Below are positions 1 to 8,034 of a stretch of 64,000 bases of DNA, in pieces (position 1 is the stretch's first letter; every line of letters begins with the position of its first letter). The stretch is from DASVXQ01 sp036392615 (lineage in GTDB: Bacteria; Actinomycetota; CALGFH01). A program made the translations under genes and the position numbers. Below the pieces are notes generated by a model. The model was given only the letters and a program-made list of their open reading frames with translations, made no database searches and had not been told where the DNA came from. The DNA lies in NCBI GenBank assembly GCA_036392615.1, contig DASVXQ010000121.1, forward strand, positions 1 through 64,000. Direction: 5' to 3'.

Positions 1-485
1 TAGGAGACGGTGGCGCCGTCCCGGGCGCGCGCCAGCAGGCGGGTCAGCACGACGGCCCCGGGCGGCATGGTCAGCGCCAGGGAGCCGGCGTGCAGCGCGA
101 CCACCCGCTCGTCGAGGGCGCCGGCCAGCTCGGCGTCGCGCCACTGCCAGTCCGCGGTGCCCTCGACCCGGAAGTCGTAGTCGGCCAGCCCGTCCGGGCC
201 CATGGTGACGATCGCCAGGGAGGTGGGCTCCGCGGCGCGGACCGCGAACGAAAGGTCGACCCCGTTGCCGGCGAGGTGGGCGCGGAGCCGCTGGCCGAGC
301 GCGTCGTCGGCGATCCTTGCGAGCATCCGGGTGGGGACGCCCAGGCGCGCCAGCCCGACCGCCACGTTGGCCGGGCTGCCGCCCGGGACCGCCTCGAACA
401 GCCCCTGCTCATGGGGAAGGAGATCGATCAGCGCCTCGCCCGCGACCGCCACGACGCCGGAGCCCCCGCGCCCGTCAGGTTCCAT
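1..485 (-). CDS. PfkB-family sugar kinase (fructokinase-like), N-terminal part
   Basis: The gene runs off the left edge, so only about 161 N-terminal residues are present. PfkB (ribokinase-superfamily) enzymes phosphorylate sugars with ATP. The opening strand AVAGEALIDLLP is followed by PGGSPANVAVGLARLG, the family's sugar-binding signature near residue 40. The spacing and the GGSPAN form favour fructokinase or 2-keto-3-deoxygluconate kinase over ribokinase, but the ATP-binding C-terminus is off the window and the substrate is open. The ATG at 485 overlaps the stop of the upstream phosphatase gene by 11 bases, so the two are probably co-translated: a sugar kinase next to a sugar-phosphate phosphatase. 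Confidence 0.85.
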   Translation of the reverse strand, partial: MEPDGRGGSGVVAVAGEALIDLLPHEQGLFEAVPGGSPANVAVGLARLGVPTRMLARIADDALGQRLRAHLAGNGVDLSFAVRAAEPTSLAIVTMGPDGLADYDFRVEGTADWQWRDAELAGALDERVVALHAGSLALTMPPGAVVLTRLLARARDGATVS

Positions 486-1356
486 GCAGGCCCGCCGGCG
501 GTCGCGGCTCGGCGGACCGTCGCCGCGAGGGCGACCAGCCGTTCTGCCCGCGCCGCGCAGCGATGGTGGGCACCAGGTCGGCGACCGAGTCCACGATTCG
601 CGAGGGCAGGTAGGGGAAGCGGCCGGCCTGCTCGCGGGTGGTGATGCCCGACAGGACCAGGATGGTCTCCATGCCCGCCTCGATGCCGGAGACGATGTCG
701 GTGTCCATGCGGTCGCCGATCATCACCGTGGTCTCGGAGTGCGCGCCAATGGACCGCAGCGCCTCGCGCATCATCAGCGGGTTCGGCTTGCCGACGAAGT
801 AGGGGTCGACGCCGGTTGCCTTGGAGATCAGCGCGGCCACCGCGCCGGTGGCCGGCTGCGGCCCGGCCGGCGAGGGGCCGGTCGGGTCCGGGTTGGTGGC
901 GATGAAGCGGGCGCCACCCTCGATCAGCCGGATCGCCCGGGTGATCGACTCCTGGCTGTAGCTGCGGGTCTCGCCGAGCACCACGTAGTCGGGCGATCGC
1001 TCACTGAGCACGTAGCCGCACTCGTGCAGCGCGGTGGTCAGGCCGGCCTCGCCGATCACGTGGGCGGTCCCGCCGGGGCGCTGCTGGTCGAGGAAGTGCG
1101 CGGTGGCCAGCGCCGAGGTCCAGATCGCCTCCTCGGGGATCTGCAGGCCGGTGAGGCTGAGCCTGGCGGCCAGGTCGCGCGGCGTGTAGATGGAGTTGTT
1201 GGTCAGGACGAGGAAGGGGTGGCCGGTCTCCTGGAGGCGCGTGACGAACTGGTCGGCGCCCGGGACGAGCTGCTCCTCATGGACGAGCACGCCGTCCATG
1301 TCCATCAGATAGGCCTCGATTGCCTTCAGCGTCTCGCGCTTTGTGAACACATTCAC
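475..1356 (-). CDS. HAD-superfamily class IIA phosphatase (NagD-like)
   Basis: 293 residues. HAD motif I (DMDGV, about residue 19) carries the nucleophile Asp and the general acid Asp. LTNNS supplies motif II. A large C2 cap contains TNPDPTGPS. GKPNPLMM gives the Lys of motif III, and MIGDRMDTDI is motif IV with the Mg-binding Asp residues. This order and the cap type match NagD/AraL-like phosphatases, which hydrolyse sugar phosphates and nucleotides in the cytosol. The substrate cannot be read from sequence. The C-terminal 25 residues are Arg- and Pro-rich and overlap the start of the downstream kinase gene, which suggests a late extension of the reading frame. The opening MNVFTKRETLKAIEAYLMDMDG is normal in length for the family. 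Confidence 0.85.
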   Translation of the reverse strand: MNVFTKRETLKAIEAYLMDMDGVLVHEEQLVPGADQFVTRLQETGHPFLVLTNNSIYTPRDLAARLSLTGLQIPEEAIWTSALATAHFLDQQRPGGTAHVIGEAGLTTALHECGYVLSERSPDYVVLGETRSYSQESITRAIRLIEGGARFIATNPDPTGPSPAGPQPATGAVAALISKATGVDPYFVGKPNPLMMREALRSIGAHSETTVMIGDRMDTDIVSGIEAGMETILVLSGITTREQAGRFPYLPSRIVDSVADLVPTIAARRGQNGWSPSRRRSAEPRPPAGLHGT

Positions 1357-1453
1357 AGGTTGCCGCCCTGCCGGTCACGGGGGTGTAACGCCCACAAGAG
1401 CATCAGGTGAACTCTGCCCCATCTGGCCGGCGCTGAAGCGGGCGTCTCCACCG

Positions 1454-1873
1454 TCACGTGCCTCTGGGCTTCGAGAGCATCTCGACCCAGTGGGGGTTGT
1501 ACATGATGCCGAGCACGTTCCCGAAGGGATCGACCACGGACGCGGTGATCCATCCCGACTCGCCCCGGGGCGTGATCGGCTGGTACTCCCTGGCGCCCAT
1601 GGCGAGCAGCCGTTCGAAGGTGGCCGTCACGTCGTCGACGTGCCAGTGCATGATCGCCCCTCCCGGACCGCTCGCCGCGCCCGCTGGCGCGTAGCGCCGG
1701 TCGATGATGCCCAGCTCGTCCTGGTGGTCGCCGACGCGGAACTCGACGTAGGCGGGCGGGCCCTCCTTGGGCATGACGAAGTACGGCTCGATGCCCAGCA
1801 GCTCGGCGTACCAGTTCCTGGCCGCCTCCAGATCGTCGGCCCAGTAGCTGATGGTGGCGAAACCTCGCAACAT
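1454..1873 (-). CDS. VOC (glyoxalase/bleomycin-resistance) family protein
   Basis: 139 residues, the usual size for a single-chain vicinal-oxygen-chelate protein made of two beta-alpha-beta-beta-beta modules. The first module opens ATISYWADDLEAARNWYAELLG and the second has the typical VDDVTATFERLLAMGA helix followed by VVDPFGNVLGIM near the C-terminus. Proteins of this group bind a metal and act on small electrophiles or sequester antibiotics; nothing here fixes the ligand. The ATG at 1873 is chosen because translation further upstream enters another gene remnant in a different frame. It lies directly downstream of that remnant. Confidence 0.8.
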   Translation of the reverse strand: MLRGFATISYWADDLEAARNWYAELLGIEPYFVMPKEGPPAYVEFRVGDHQDELGIIDRRYAPAGAASGPGGAIMHWHVDDVTATFERLLAMGAREYQPITPRGESGWITASVVDPFGNVLGIMYNPHWVEMLSKPRGT

Positions 1874-1875
1874 CT

Positions 1876-2221
1876 CGTGCTCCGATCTCCGGTGCGACGG
1901 TCCTCGATCTCGGCCTTGGTGCACGGCCGTGCCGCGAACTCCAGCAGGTGCGGCAGGAGTTCGTCGGCGTCGGCGATCGACAGCCCGGTGCTGGTGTAGC
2001 GGCGGTCGGTCAGGCGCGAGCCGCGCAGGCTGGGCAGCATCGCGTTGTGGAAGGCCGGGTAGTCCTCGGCGTGCACCGCCTGCAGGGTGATGCGCAGCGG
2101 CGTCGCCTTGACCACCCCTGTGGTCGGCGAAGGCGGCGTCGACCACGTCCAGCGGCTCCCGCCGCAGCAGCAACTGCCGGGCGGGCGTGGCCCGGTTCAG
2201 GCGCCGGGCGGTCAGGCGCAT
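1876..2221 (-). pseudogene. remnant of a winged-helix DNA-binding (YcaQ/AlkX-like) protein
   Basis: Two pieces of one family lie in different frames on the minus strand. The upstream piece from ATG 2221 reads MRLTARRLNRATPARQLLLR, the usual N-terminus of winged-helix proteins of the crosslink-repair glycosylase group (HTH_42). The second piece, from about 2115 in another frame, reads VKATPLRITLQAVHAEDYPAF, which resembles the family's next conserved block (normally LVKGT-RGTLH). Around 50 residues between the blocks are missing, and everything after KAEIEDRR is lost, leaving about 110 of the usual 350 or so residues. I read this as an internally deleted, frameshifted, 3'-truncated gene. Family assignment is from remembered consensus and is moderate. 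Confidence 0.5.
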
Positions 2222-2517
2222 GGCGGCATCCCCCCTGTCGACGGCCAGGGGTGGCAGCCTATCGTGCCCGTCCGACACCCGGGCCGGCGGCGGCGGCCGC
2301 TTGGGAGCCGCGGCGTTCGAAGGTCAACGGCGCCTTGCGACGGTCGGGTCGCCGCGGGCCTGGGTCACCGCCTGCGCCACTCCCCCGTCCAGCGATCGCC
2401 GTGGCCGGGGAGCAGCACCTCGGCAGCGGGCGGGCGCCGGTTGCCATGCTGACCTTCTGGTCGCAGAATGCGGGCCACGCCGCGATGGATGCTTCAGCGT
2501 GGTGCGGAGGGGGAGCC

Positions 2518-2985
2518 GTGGAGCTTGAAATCGGACCGTTCGACCCGGCGCTGCACGTCCGCAGCCGGGACCACTACGAAGCGGTCCGGCGTGAGATCCG
2601 GCTCCTGGAGCTGCAGCCCGGCTCCCCGGCGGTGCGGCTGGAGGAGCTCGCCCAGCGCCTGGCCGCCCAGTTTCCGTCCAGCGACGTCGACGAGGTCGCC
2701 GAGCGCGCGTACCGGGCAGGCGAGTCGAAATTCGTCGCGCGTGTGACCATTCCAGACGACCTCGTGACGGCGGCGATCCAGGCCTGCGACGAGATCGCCG
2801 CCCTGCTGGACGACCTGGACCGCTGGGCGCAGGACGAGCGGGCGAACCTGTTGGAGGCCCCGGACGACGTCAAGCGCTACCGCACCGCGTATCTGGCCCA
2901 GGTCCAGGAGCAACTCGAGGCCGCCGCCCGAACGGCGGATCCGCGGACGGCGGCCGCCAACCGGCGGAAGCCCGGCAGCCCGTAG
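2518..2985 (+). CDS. hypothetical helical protein
   Basis: 155 residues starting at GTG 2518, preceded by a strong purine-rich ribosome site (GGAGGGGGAG, 2506-2515). The protein is acidic and mostly helical. A segment rich in Arg, Glu and Leu (residues 15-50) is followed by a DEVAERAYRAGESKFVARV stretch, and then a long helix (about 85-140) with Asp/Glu/Lys spacing suited to a coiled coil. The tail after residue 140 is Ala/Arg-rich and probably disordered. No catalytic motif, signal peptide or membrane segment is visible. I do not recognise the family. Codon choice is strongly GC at third positions, which supports a real gene. Confidence 0.6.
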   Translation: MELEIGPFDPALHVRSRDHYEAVRREIRLLELQPGSPAVRLEELAQRLAAQFPSSDVDEVAERAYRAGESKFVARVTIPDDLVTAAIQACDEIAALLDDLDRWAQDERANLLEAPDDVKRYRTAYLAQVQEQLEAAARTADPRTAAANRRKPGSP

Positions 2986-3014
2986 GGGCTGGCCGGACTC
3001 CCGCGCGTCGGAGC

Positions 3015-3434
3015 TCAGCCGCGCCAGCGGAACCACAGCAGGGCCGCCAGGTAGGAGACGCCGCCGAGGGCGCCCAGCGGCGCCCAGGGATTGCCGCTGC
3101 GGCCGTGGGCGATCTCCCAGAGGAAGGCGACGATCACCGCAGCGAGCACCACCATGCCGGAGAACGCGGTGGCGCGCAGGTCGATCGAGCGCCAGCGCTC
3201 ATCGGCGCCACGGCCGGCGGCCATCATGCGGATGGTCTCGCTGCGGTGGCCGACGACGAAGATCGCGCCGAAGGCCAGCATGATCCCCAGCATCGCCAGG
3301 CCGAGCAGCGGGTTGCCGCCGATCCATCCGGCGGCCAGCAGCACCAGGCCGAGGAACGCGCTGAAGATCGGCAGGCTCCAGTTGATCGGGACGCGCTTTC
3401 GACGGGGTCGCTGGTCATCGGTTGCCATCTGCAT
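3015..3434 (-). CDS. four-helix membrane protein paired with an XRE regulator
   Basis: 139 residues. A short basic cytoplasmic N-terminus (DDQRPRRKRV) is followed by hydrophobic segments at about 20-40, 44-63, 92-111 and 117-135, so it is an integral inner-membrane protein. Small proteins of this layout (DUF2178-like) sit directly behind a short YozG-like XRE regulator in many Gram-positives, as here. Its coding start overlaps the end of that regulator by 20 bases, so the pair is translationally coupled. The molecular function of such pairs is not known to me. An ATG two codons further in (3428) is an equally good start. Confidence 0.65.
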   Translation of the reverse strand: MQMATDDQRPRRKRVPINWSLPIFSAFLGLVLLAAGWIGGNPLLGLAMLGIMLAFGAIFVVGHRSETIRMMAAGRGADERWRSIDLRATAFSGMVVLAAVIVAFLWEIAHGRSGNPWAPLGALGGVSYLAALLWFRWRG

Positions 3435-3615
3435 GGAACACCTCCTCCACCGGCCGCCCGAAGAACCGCGCCAGCGCGATCGCCAGCGGCAGCGATGGCG
3501 TGTACCGGTCGGCCTCGATGGAATTGATCGTCTGGCGGGAGACTCCGAGCGCCTCGGCGAGCGCGCCCTGCGACAGCTTTCGCTCCAATCGCAGGGTGCG
3601 GACGTCGTTGCGCAT
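3415..3615 (-). CDS. short XRE-family (Cro/CI-type) transcriptional regulator
   Basis: 66 residues, almost entirely a five-helix HTH_3 domain. RTLRLERKLSQGALAEALGV leads into SRQTINSIEADRYTPSLPLA, the recognition helix and scaffold, and FFGRPVEEVFH closes the domain. The ATG at 3615 is preceded by GGAGGTGGGCTG, an excellent ribosome site. Proteins of this YozG-like class are single-domain repressors that normally control their own two-gene operon. Repeated sequence around the promoter just upstream (3631-3696) is a plausible operator. The gene is followed by, and overlaps, a membrane-protein gene. Confidence 0.8.
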   Translation of the reverse strand: MRNDVRTLRLERKLSQGALAEALGVSRQTINSIEADRYTPSLPLAIALARFFGRPVEEVFHADGNR

Positions 3616-3630
3616 CAGCCCACCTCCTTG

Positions 3631-3696
3631 GATGTCAAGCTTGCTTTCCATGACAAGTTAGCTTGACATCCCGTGACTGTCAAGCTCGCTTTCCAT
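3631..3696 (-). promoter_or_regulatory. promoter and repeated operator of the XRE/membrane-protein operon
   Basis: On the minus strand a consensus -35 TTGACA (3683-3678), a 17-bp spacer and a -10 TAACTT (3660-3655) place the start of transcription near 3648, about 33 bases before the ATG. A 19-bp element TGTCAAGCTYGCTTTCCAT occurs twice in direct orientation, at 3633-3651 (over the start) and 3678-3696 (over the -35), with 18 of 19 bases equal. A perfect 11-bp inverted repeat GATGTCAAGCT/AGCTTGACATC (3631-3641, 3660-3670) lies between them. This is what an autoregulated XRE operator should look like; binding itself is inferred. Confidence 0.6.
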
Positions 3697-3747
3697 CGCG
3701 GCCGGGTAGGGACCACCCGCCCGCCGCCGGCATGGGAAGATGGCCGC

Positions 3748-4386
3748 GTGCTCCCCCTCGACCACCTGTTGACCTTCGCCGCGGTGGCCCTGGTGCTGCT
3801 GGTCATCCCCGGCCCCAGCGTGCTGTTCGTGGTCGGCCGGGCCGTGGCCCTTGGCCGCCGGGCCGGGCTGGCGACCGTCGCGGGCAACGCCGCCGGAGCG
3901 TACCTCCAGGTGGCGGCGGTCGCGCTCGGGATCGGCGCCATCGTGGAGCGCTCGGTGCGGGTGTTCACCGCGGTGAAGCTGCTTGGCGCCTGCTACATCG
4001 TCTACCTGGGCGTGCAGGCCATCCGGCACCGCCGGGCCCTGGTCTCGGCCCTGGACACCGCGACCGTCCCCCGCTCGACCCGGCGGATCGTGTTGGAAGG
4101 GCTGGTCGTCGGCGCCACCAACCCGAAGGGCGCGGTGTTCTTCGCGGCCGTGCTGCCGCAGTTCGTCGCGCCGGCCGCCGGCCACGTGCCGCTCCAGCAG
4201 CTGGCGCTGGGCCTGGTCTTCGTGGCGATCGCGCTGCTGTCGGACAGCACCTGGGCGATCGTGGCCGGCACGGCGAGGAACTGGTTCGCCCGGTCGCCGC
4301 GCCGGCTCGAGCTGGTTGGCGGTACCGGCGGCCTGCTGCTGATCGGCCTCGGGGTCCGCCTGGCCTTCACCGGCCGCCGGGACTGA
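3748..4386 (+). CDS. LysE-family amino-acid exporter
   Basis: 212 residues from GTG 3748, which gives the canonical family N-terminus LPLDHLLTFAAVALVLLVIPGPS. The IPGPS-VLFVVGRAVALGRRAG signature follows, with conserved Asn-Pro-Lys-Gly (NPKG) near residue 130. Six hydrophobic segments are evident. RhtB/LysE proteins export amino acids or related metabolites by exchange with protons; the substrate is not predictable. An upstream ATG at 3673 would add a hydrophilic stretch that the family lacks and would overlap the repeats of the divergent XRE promoter, so it is rejected. Confidence 0.85.
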   Translation: MLPLDHLLTFAAVALVLLVIPGPSVLFVVGRAVALGRRAGLATVAGNAAGAYLQVAAVALGIGAIVERSVRVFTAVKLLGACYIVYLGVQAIRHRRALVSALDTATVPRSTRRIVLEGLVVGATNPKGAVFFAAVLPQFVAPAAGHVPLQQLALGLVFVAIALLSDSTWAIVAGTARNWFARSPRRLELVGGTGGLLLIGLGVRLAFTGRRD

Positions 4387-4461
4387 CCCCGCTGGGAGCG
4401 CTTCCGCTGGTCGTTCTTCAGCCGAAGCTGTCCGCCGCGGGCCGTGCCCAGCCGAAGGCCC

Positions 4462-5442
4462 TCAGCTCGGCGAGCCCGTGGCCCGTGGGGCCGGCCGCGG
4501 GCTGCGGCCACCTGCCGGGGCGGTCGACCCGTAGGCGGCCACGAACCCTTGCCGCCAGCTGGGGTAGCGCAGCGTCCAGGAGAGCTCGCGCTTGGCCTTG
4601 GCATTCGAGGCGCCGCGGGACTCGGTGCCCATCATGACCGCGACGTCTCCGCCGATCAGCCGCGCGAGCCAGCGAGGGATGTGGCGGGGCGGCTTGGCGC
4701 CCAGCACGCTGGCGAGCACCGGCAGCCACTCGCGCGCCGGGGCCGGCTCGTCGTCGACGACGTTGTAGACGCCGGGTTCGCCGTGTTCGAGCGCGAGCAC
4801 GGTCGCCGCGGCGGCGTCGTCCAGGTGGATGAACGAGGAGACGCCCTCGCCGTTGCCCACGATCGGCAGGAACCGCTTGCGGACCGGCTCCACCAGCGCG
4901 TCGTTGGCGGCACCGTAGAAGCCGCCGTAGCGGAGCGCGATGCCGCCGGCCTCGGTGACCGCCTGGTCGAGATACCGCATCGCGGCGTTGCTCTCGCGCG
5001 CGGACGGCAACGGGGTGGGGTCGAGCGGGTCGTCCTCGGTCTTGACCGGCCCGCCCACCCGCGCGTACCTGGCGCTGGCGAAGCTCTGGGCGACGAACCG
5101 GCGCACGCCCGCCTCGCGCGCGGCGGCCAGCAGGGCGTCGGTGCCCTCGGTCCGGAGCCGGTTGGTCTGCGCGAAGGTGCGATCCAGGTTCCTGGAGAAG
5201 CGCACGTCGGCGAGCGCGGTCGCCTGATGGACGATCGCGTCGGGCTGGGCGTCGAGGACCGCCTTGCGCACGGCACCAGGGTCGAGCAGGTTCAACTGGA
5301 CCGGCTCCGCACCGAGCGCCCGGACACGCTCGGCGTTCCCCGGCGAATTGTAGGTGCCGACCACCCGGTGCCCCTGGTCGATCAACTGCGGCACGAGCCG
5401 GCTGCCGATCGCCCCGCTCGCCCCCGCAACGAAGACTCGCAT
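4462..5442 (-). CDS. NAD(P)-dependent epimerase/dehydratase (atypical extended SDR)
   Basis: 326 residues. The N-terminal VFVAGASGAIGSRLV holds the GxxGxxG nucleotide-binding loop of extended short-chain dehydrogenases. It is followed by NLLDPGAVRKAVLDAQPDAI, VHQATALAD and a substrate-binding half with IALRYGGFYG and VYNVVDDEP. I see no clear YxxxK catalytic pair: the equivalent helix reads AAMRYLDQAV. It is therefore an atypical SDR, perhaps a reductase or an NAD(P)H-binding protein. The ATG at 5442 has AGGAG seven bases upstream. It converges on the LysE gene with 75 bases between the two stops. Confidence 0.8.
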   Translation of the reverse strand: MRVFVAGASGAIGSRLVPQLIDQGHRVVGTYNSPGNAERVRALGAEPVQLNLLDPGAVRKAVLDAQPDAIVHQATALADVRFSRNLDRTFAQTNRLRTEGTDALLAAAREAGVRRFVAQSFASARYARVGGPVKTEDDPLDPTPLPSARESNAAMRYLDQAVTEAGGIALRYGGFYGAANDALVEPVRKRFLPIVGNGEGVSSFIHLDDAAAATVLALEHGEPGVYNVVDDEPAPAREWLPVLASVLGAKPPRHIPRWLARLIGGDVAVMMGTESRGASNAKAKRELSWTLRYPSWRQGFVAAYGSTAPAGGRSPRPAPRATGSPS

Positions 5443-5552
5443 CAGTGCTCCTTTGATCACGTCGCCCGGATCCCCCGGGTCTACTGGCATGACGAACCCC
5501 GACGCGCCAACGTGACCGATCGAGGCGGTTGACTGACCGACAGCCTCGCCCT

Positions 5553-6947
5553 TCAGCGGGCGGCCAGGGCGGTCACGCCGTTCAGCGTGCCGACCAGCAC
5601 CAGGCCGCCCGCCAGGGTGGGGGTGGCGAAGCGTGAGGTCTGGCCGACGCGTGCGCTGGCCCGCACCGTGCCACGGTCGTCGTCCAGGGCGTAGAGGACC
5701 CCGCCGCCGGCGTCCACGGTGTAGACCGTGTGGCCGCCCACCACCGGCGAGCCGTTGACGTTCCCGGGCGTCCGCCAGCCGGGCTCCAGGCGACCGCCGG
5801 GCCCGGCCATGACCTGGCGCAGCCCGTCGGTGCAGGGCACGTACAGGGTCGAGCCGACCGCCGCGGCACCGCCGAAGGCGGCGCACAGCGGCCGCTCGGC
5901 CACCTGGCCGCCGACGCCGCCGAGGTGGCCGGCGTTCACCAGATACGCGATCCCGCTCTTGCCGTCGGCGAACACCAGCCCACCGGGCAGCAGCACCGGC
6001 CCCATCGAGGCCAAGTCGGCGTCGGTGGCGTTGTCGGCCGGCCACTGCCTGGGCGCGAAGCCATCCTCCAGCCGCAGGTCGGGCGACAGGCGCAGCACCG
6101 AATCGCTGTGGTCCCACGCGCCGCCGGTCGCCGCGCCGTTGCCGACGGTGACGTAGAGCCGGCCCTGCCGGTCGACCGCCGGTCCGGAGGCCCCCCAGAT
6201 GCCGGCCTCCCGGCTGGTGGGGACCTGGTAGGCGTCGAGCGGCCCGCGGCCGTCGGTGCGCGAGGCGACCACCCTGCCGCGGTAGTTGCCGCAGTCGCCG
6301 AACAGGCCGCCGTAGGCGACGTAGACCTTGCCCTGGGAGAGGGCCAGCGCGGCGCGCTGCTGGTGGGGCCTGGGGTCGATGCCCGGCGGGTCGGCGGAGC
6401 GGCGGACGCGGACCTGGCCGCTGCGCGCATCGACCCCGACCAGCAGGTGCGCCGGGCCGCGCACCTCGGCGACCGCGAACACCAGGTGGGTGGCGGGGTC
6501 GTAGACCGGCGTGCCGGTGATGCCGAGCGGGTCGATGTTGCCGCACGGCAGGTCCGACTGCGGCACCGGCTGGCCGACCTTGGTGTGCCACCGCACCTGT
6601 CCGCTGCGCAGCGCCAGCGCGTACAGCGAGTCGGCCTCGGTGGCCACCAGCACCTGATCGCCGACCACCAGCGGCTCGCCGTAGACGGCGCCATCCAGCC
6701 TGGCGCTCCAGGCCTGGGTCAGCCGGTGCGGGTCGGCCAGGCCCGGCAGGTACCCGGTGCGGGCGTCGTCGCGGTGATAGGTGGTCCAGTCCCCGCCGTC
6801 GCCCGCCGGGGCCGAGCTGCTCGGGCCCGACGGCAGCGTCAACGGCGGCTGCCGCCTGGGCGCCTCCGCCTCCCGGCTACAGGCCCCCAGCAGCATGAGG
6901 AGTGCGACCAGTGCGACCGCTGCGATCCCCTTCCCGCGCGTCGTCAT
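5553..6947 (-). CDS. PQQ-type beta-propeller lipoprotein
   Basis: 464 residues. A hydrophobic signal with a lipobox (LMLLGAC) puts the mature Cys near residue 23, so the protein is exported and lipid-anchored. A Pro/Ser linker follows to about residue 50. The rest is a run of propeller blades with the recurrent pattern of a strand pair plus GxVRW or LYVxxG, for example LYALALRSGQVRW and VYTVDAGGGVLYALDDD. These match PQQ-like WD-type repeats, as in BamB-like proteins. Cofactor-binding residues cannot be assigned, so this may be a scaffold rather than a dehydrogenase. It sits alone. Confidence 0.8.
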   Translation of the reverse strand: MTTRGKGIAAVALVALLMLLGACSREAEAPRRQPPLTLPSGPSSSAPAGDGGDWTTYHRDDARTGYLPGLADPHRLTQAWSARLDGAVYGEPLVVGDQVLVATEADSLYALALRSGQVRWHTKVGQPVPQSDLPCGNIDPLGITGTPVYDPATHLVFAVAEVRGPAHLLVGVDARSGQVRVRRSADPPGIDPRPHQQRAALALSQGKVYVAYGGLFGDCGNYRGRVVASRTDGRGPLDAYQVPTSREAGIWGASGPAVDRQGRLYVTVGNGAATGGAWDHSDSVLRLSPDLRLEDGFAPRQWPADNATDADLASMGPVLLPGGLVFADGKSGIAYLVNAGHLGGVGGQVAERPLCAAFGGAAAVGSTLYVPCTDGLRQVMAGPGGRLEPGWRTPGNVNGSPVVGGHTVYTVDAGGGVLYALDDDRGTVRASARVGQTSRFATPTLAGGLVLVGTLNGVTALAAR

Positions 6948-7189
6948 CCTGCGTGCCTCCCCGGTGAAGCCCTCGCGCCCGTCCTTCTCCCCCTCCTGGA
7001 TCGACCGGCCGTGCGGTTGGCGACAAGCACTCGGCAGTCACAGCCGCTTGACGAGCACGTCGCAACTTTCGGACGAGCCAGCGTCCCCTCCCTCTCCGTT
7101 GCTGGCACTCGTCCGACCAGGACGCCTGCCGCGCTGACAATCGTACGGCTGCTGCGACGACCCTCCGGCGAAGCCGACTACGACTACGA

Positions 7190-7410
7190 GGCGAGTCGCG
7201 ATCCTCTGGTGACTGGGCTTCTACGGGTCGGTTCCGGGCGGCCTGGATCGCCCGGGTCGTCACCGCTGGCACCGCGAGAAGCGCCATGACGAGGAGGGCG
7301 GCGCCCAACAGGGCGCCGGCAACCCACGCGCTGGTGGTGGCGCCGATCCCGAGGGTGGTGGCGCCAAAGGCAGTCCAGAGCAGGCCATAGCCTAGGTTTC
7401 CCTGTTTCAG
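7190..7410 (-). pseudogene. N-terminally truncated membrane-protein fragment in the 6948-7431 gap
   Basis: The 484 bases between the propeller gene and the HIT gene hold no complete gene. On the minus strand from about 7410 a frame with strong GC third-position bias reads NLGYGLLWTAFGATTLGIGA, then AWVAGALLGAALLVMALLAV and a charged tail AIQAARNRP: two membrane helices and a cytosolic end. There is no ATG or GTG in front of it before the frame enters the HIT gene. It looks like the 3' end of a lost transporter or permease. The remaining sequence (6948-7180) shows nothing I can interpret. Confidence 0.35.
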
Positions 7411-7431
7411 ACACTCAACCGGCCGCCCGCG

Positions 7432-7932
7432 TCACTTCGTCGCGAGGGTCTCGCGGAGTCGGGCGGCCAGTTCGGCGGCCTGCACAGCCGACCAGGGCAC
7501 CGTTCCATGCTCCAGCATGAGCGCGTGGAACTGCTGCCGTTCGAACGGCGTTCCCGGCGGCAACGGCGCGATGTGCCAGTGCACGTGGGCGTTGGCCTGC
7601 TGACTGCCCAACGACAACAGGTAGGTCCGCTCCGACGGCACGACCCGCTCAACGGCGGTCGCCACCCGGTGGACCACCGCCAGAAGCTGAAGAAACGCCT
7701 CGCGGGACAGGCCATGCACCACGTGCTCGATGTGTGCCTTGGGAGCGACCAGCACCTTCCCGTACAGGGTGGGATAGGCGTCCAGGAAGGCGATGTGCTG
7801 GTCGTCCTCGAAAACCACCTGCTCGCGCTCGTACTGGGGATCGCCGCGGACGATGCCGCACACAAAGCACGGACCCCTGCGGATCCGCCGCTGGTAGGCC
7901 GCCAGGTCCACGGCTACCCGCCTGGGCTCCAT
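7432..7932 (-). CDS. HIT-family nucleotide hydrolase/transferase
   Basis: 166 residues. The histidine triad NAHVHWHIAPLPPG near residue 118 contains the His-x-His-x-His active site used by HIT proteins to form a nucleotidyl-His intermediate. Upstream, CFVCGIVRGDPQYEREQVVFEDD and LDAYPTLYGKVLVAPKAHIEHVV are the typical N-terminal halves. Cys22 and Cys25 could bind zinc as in many bacterial HIT proteins. Substrates are usually dinucleoside polyphosphates or AMP-conjugates. The ATG at 7932 gives the normal family length. It is transcribed away from the methyltransferase gene. Confidence 0.85.
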   Translation of the reverse strand: MEPRRVAVDLAAYQRRIRRGPCFVCGIVRGDPQYEREQVVFEDDQHIAFLDAYPTLYGKVLVAPKAHIEHVVHGLSREAFLQLLAVVHRVATAVERVVPSERTYLLSLGSQQANAHVHWHIAPLPPGTPFERQQFHALMLEHGTVPWSAVQAAELAARLRETLATK

Positions 7933-8034
7933 CGCTGTTCCCTTCGCTCGCCGGCCACCGAAGGCGATCATGGTCGCCAGGGACTTCGGACGGAAGCGAG
8001 ATCCGCGGTGTGCCCGAGCGAAGGAGTGGGTCGG

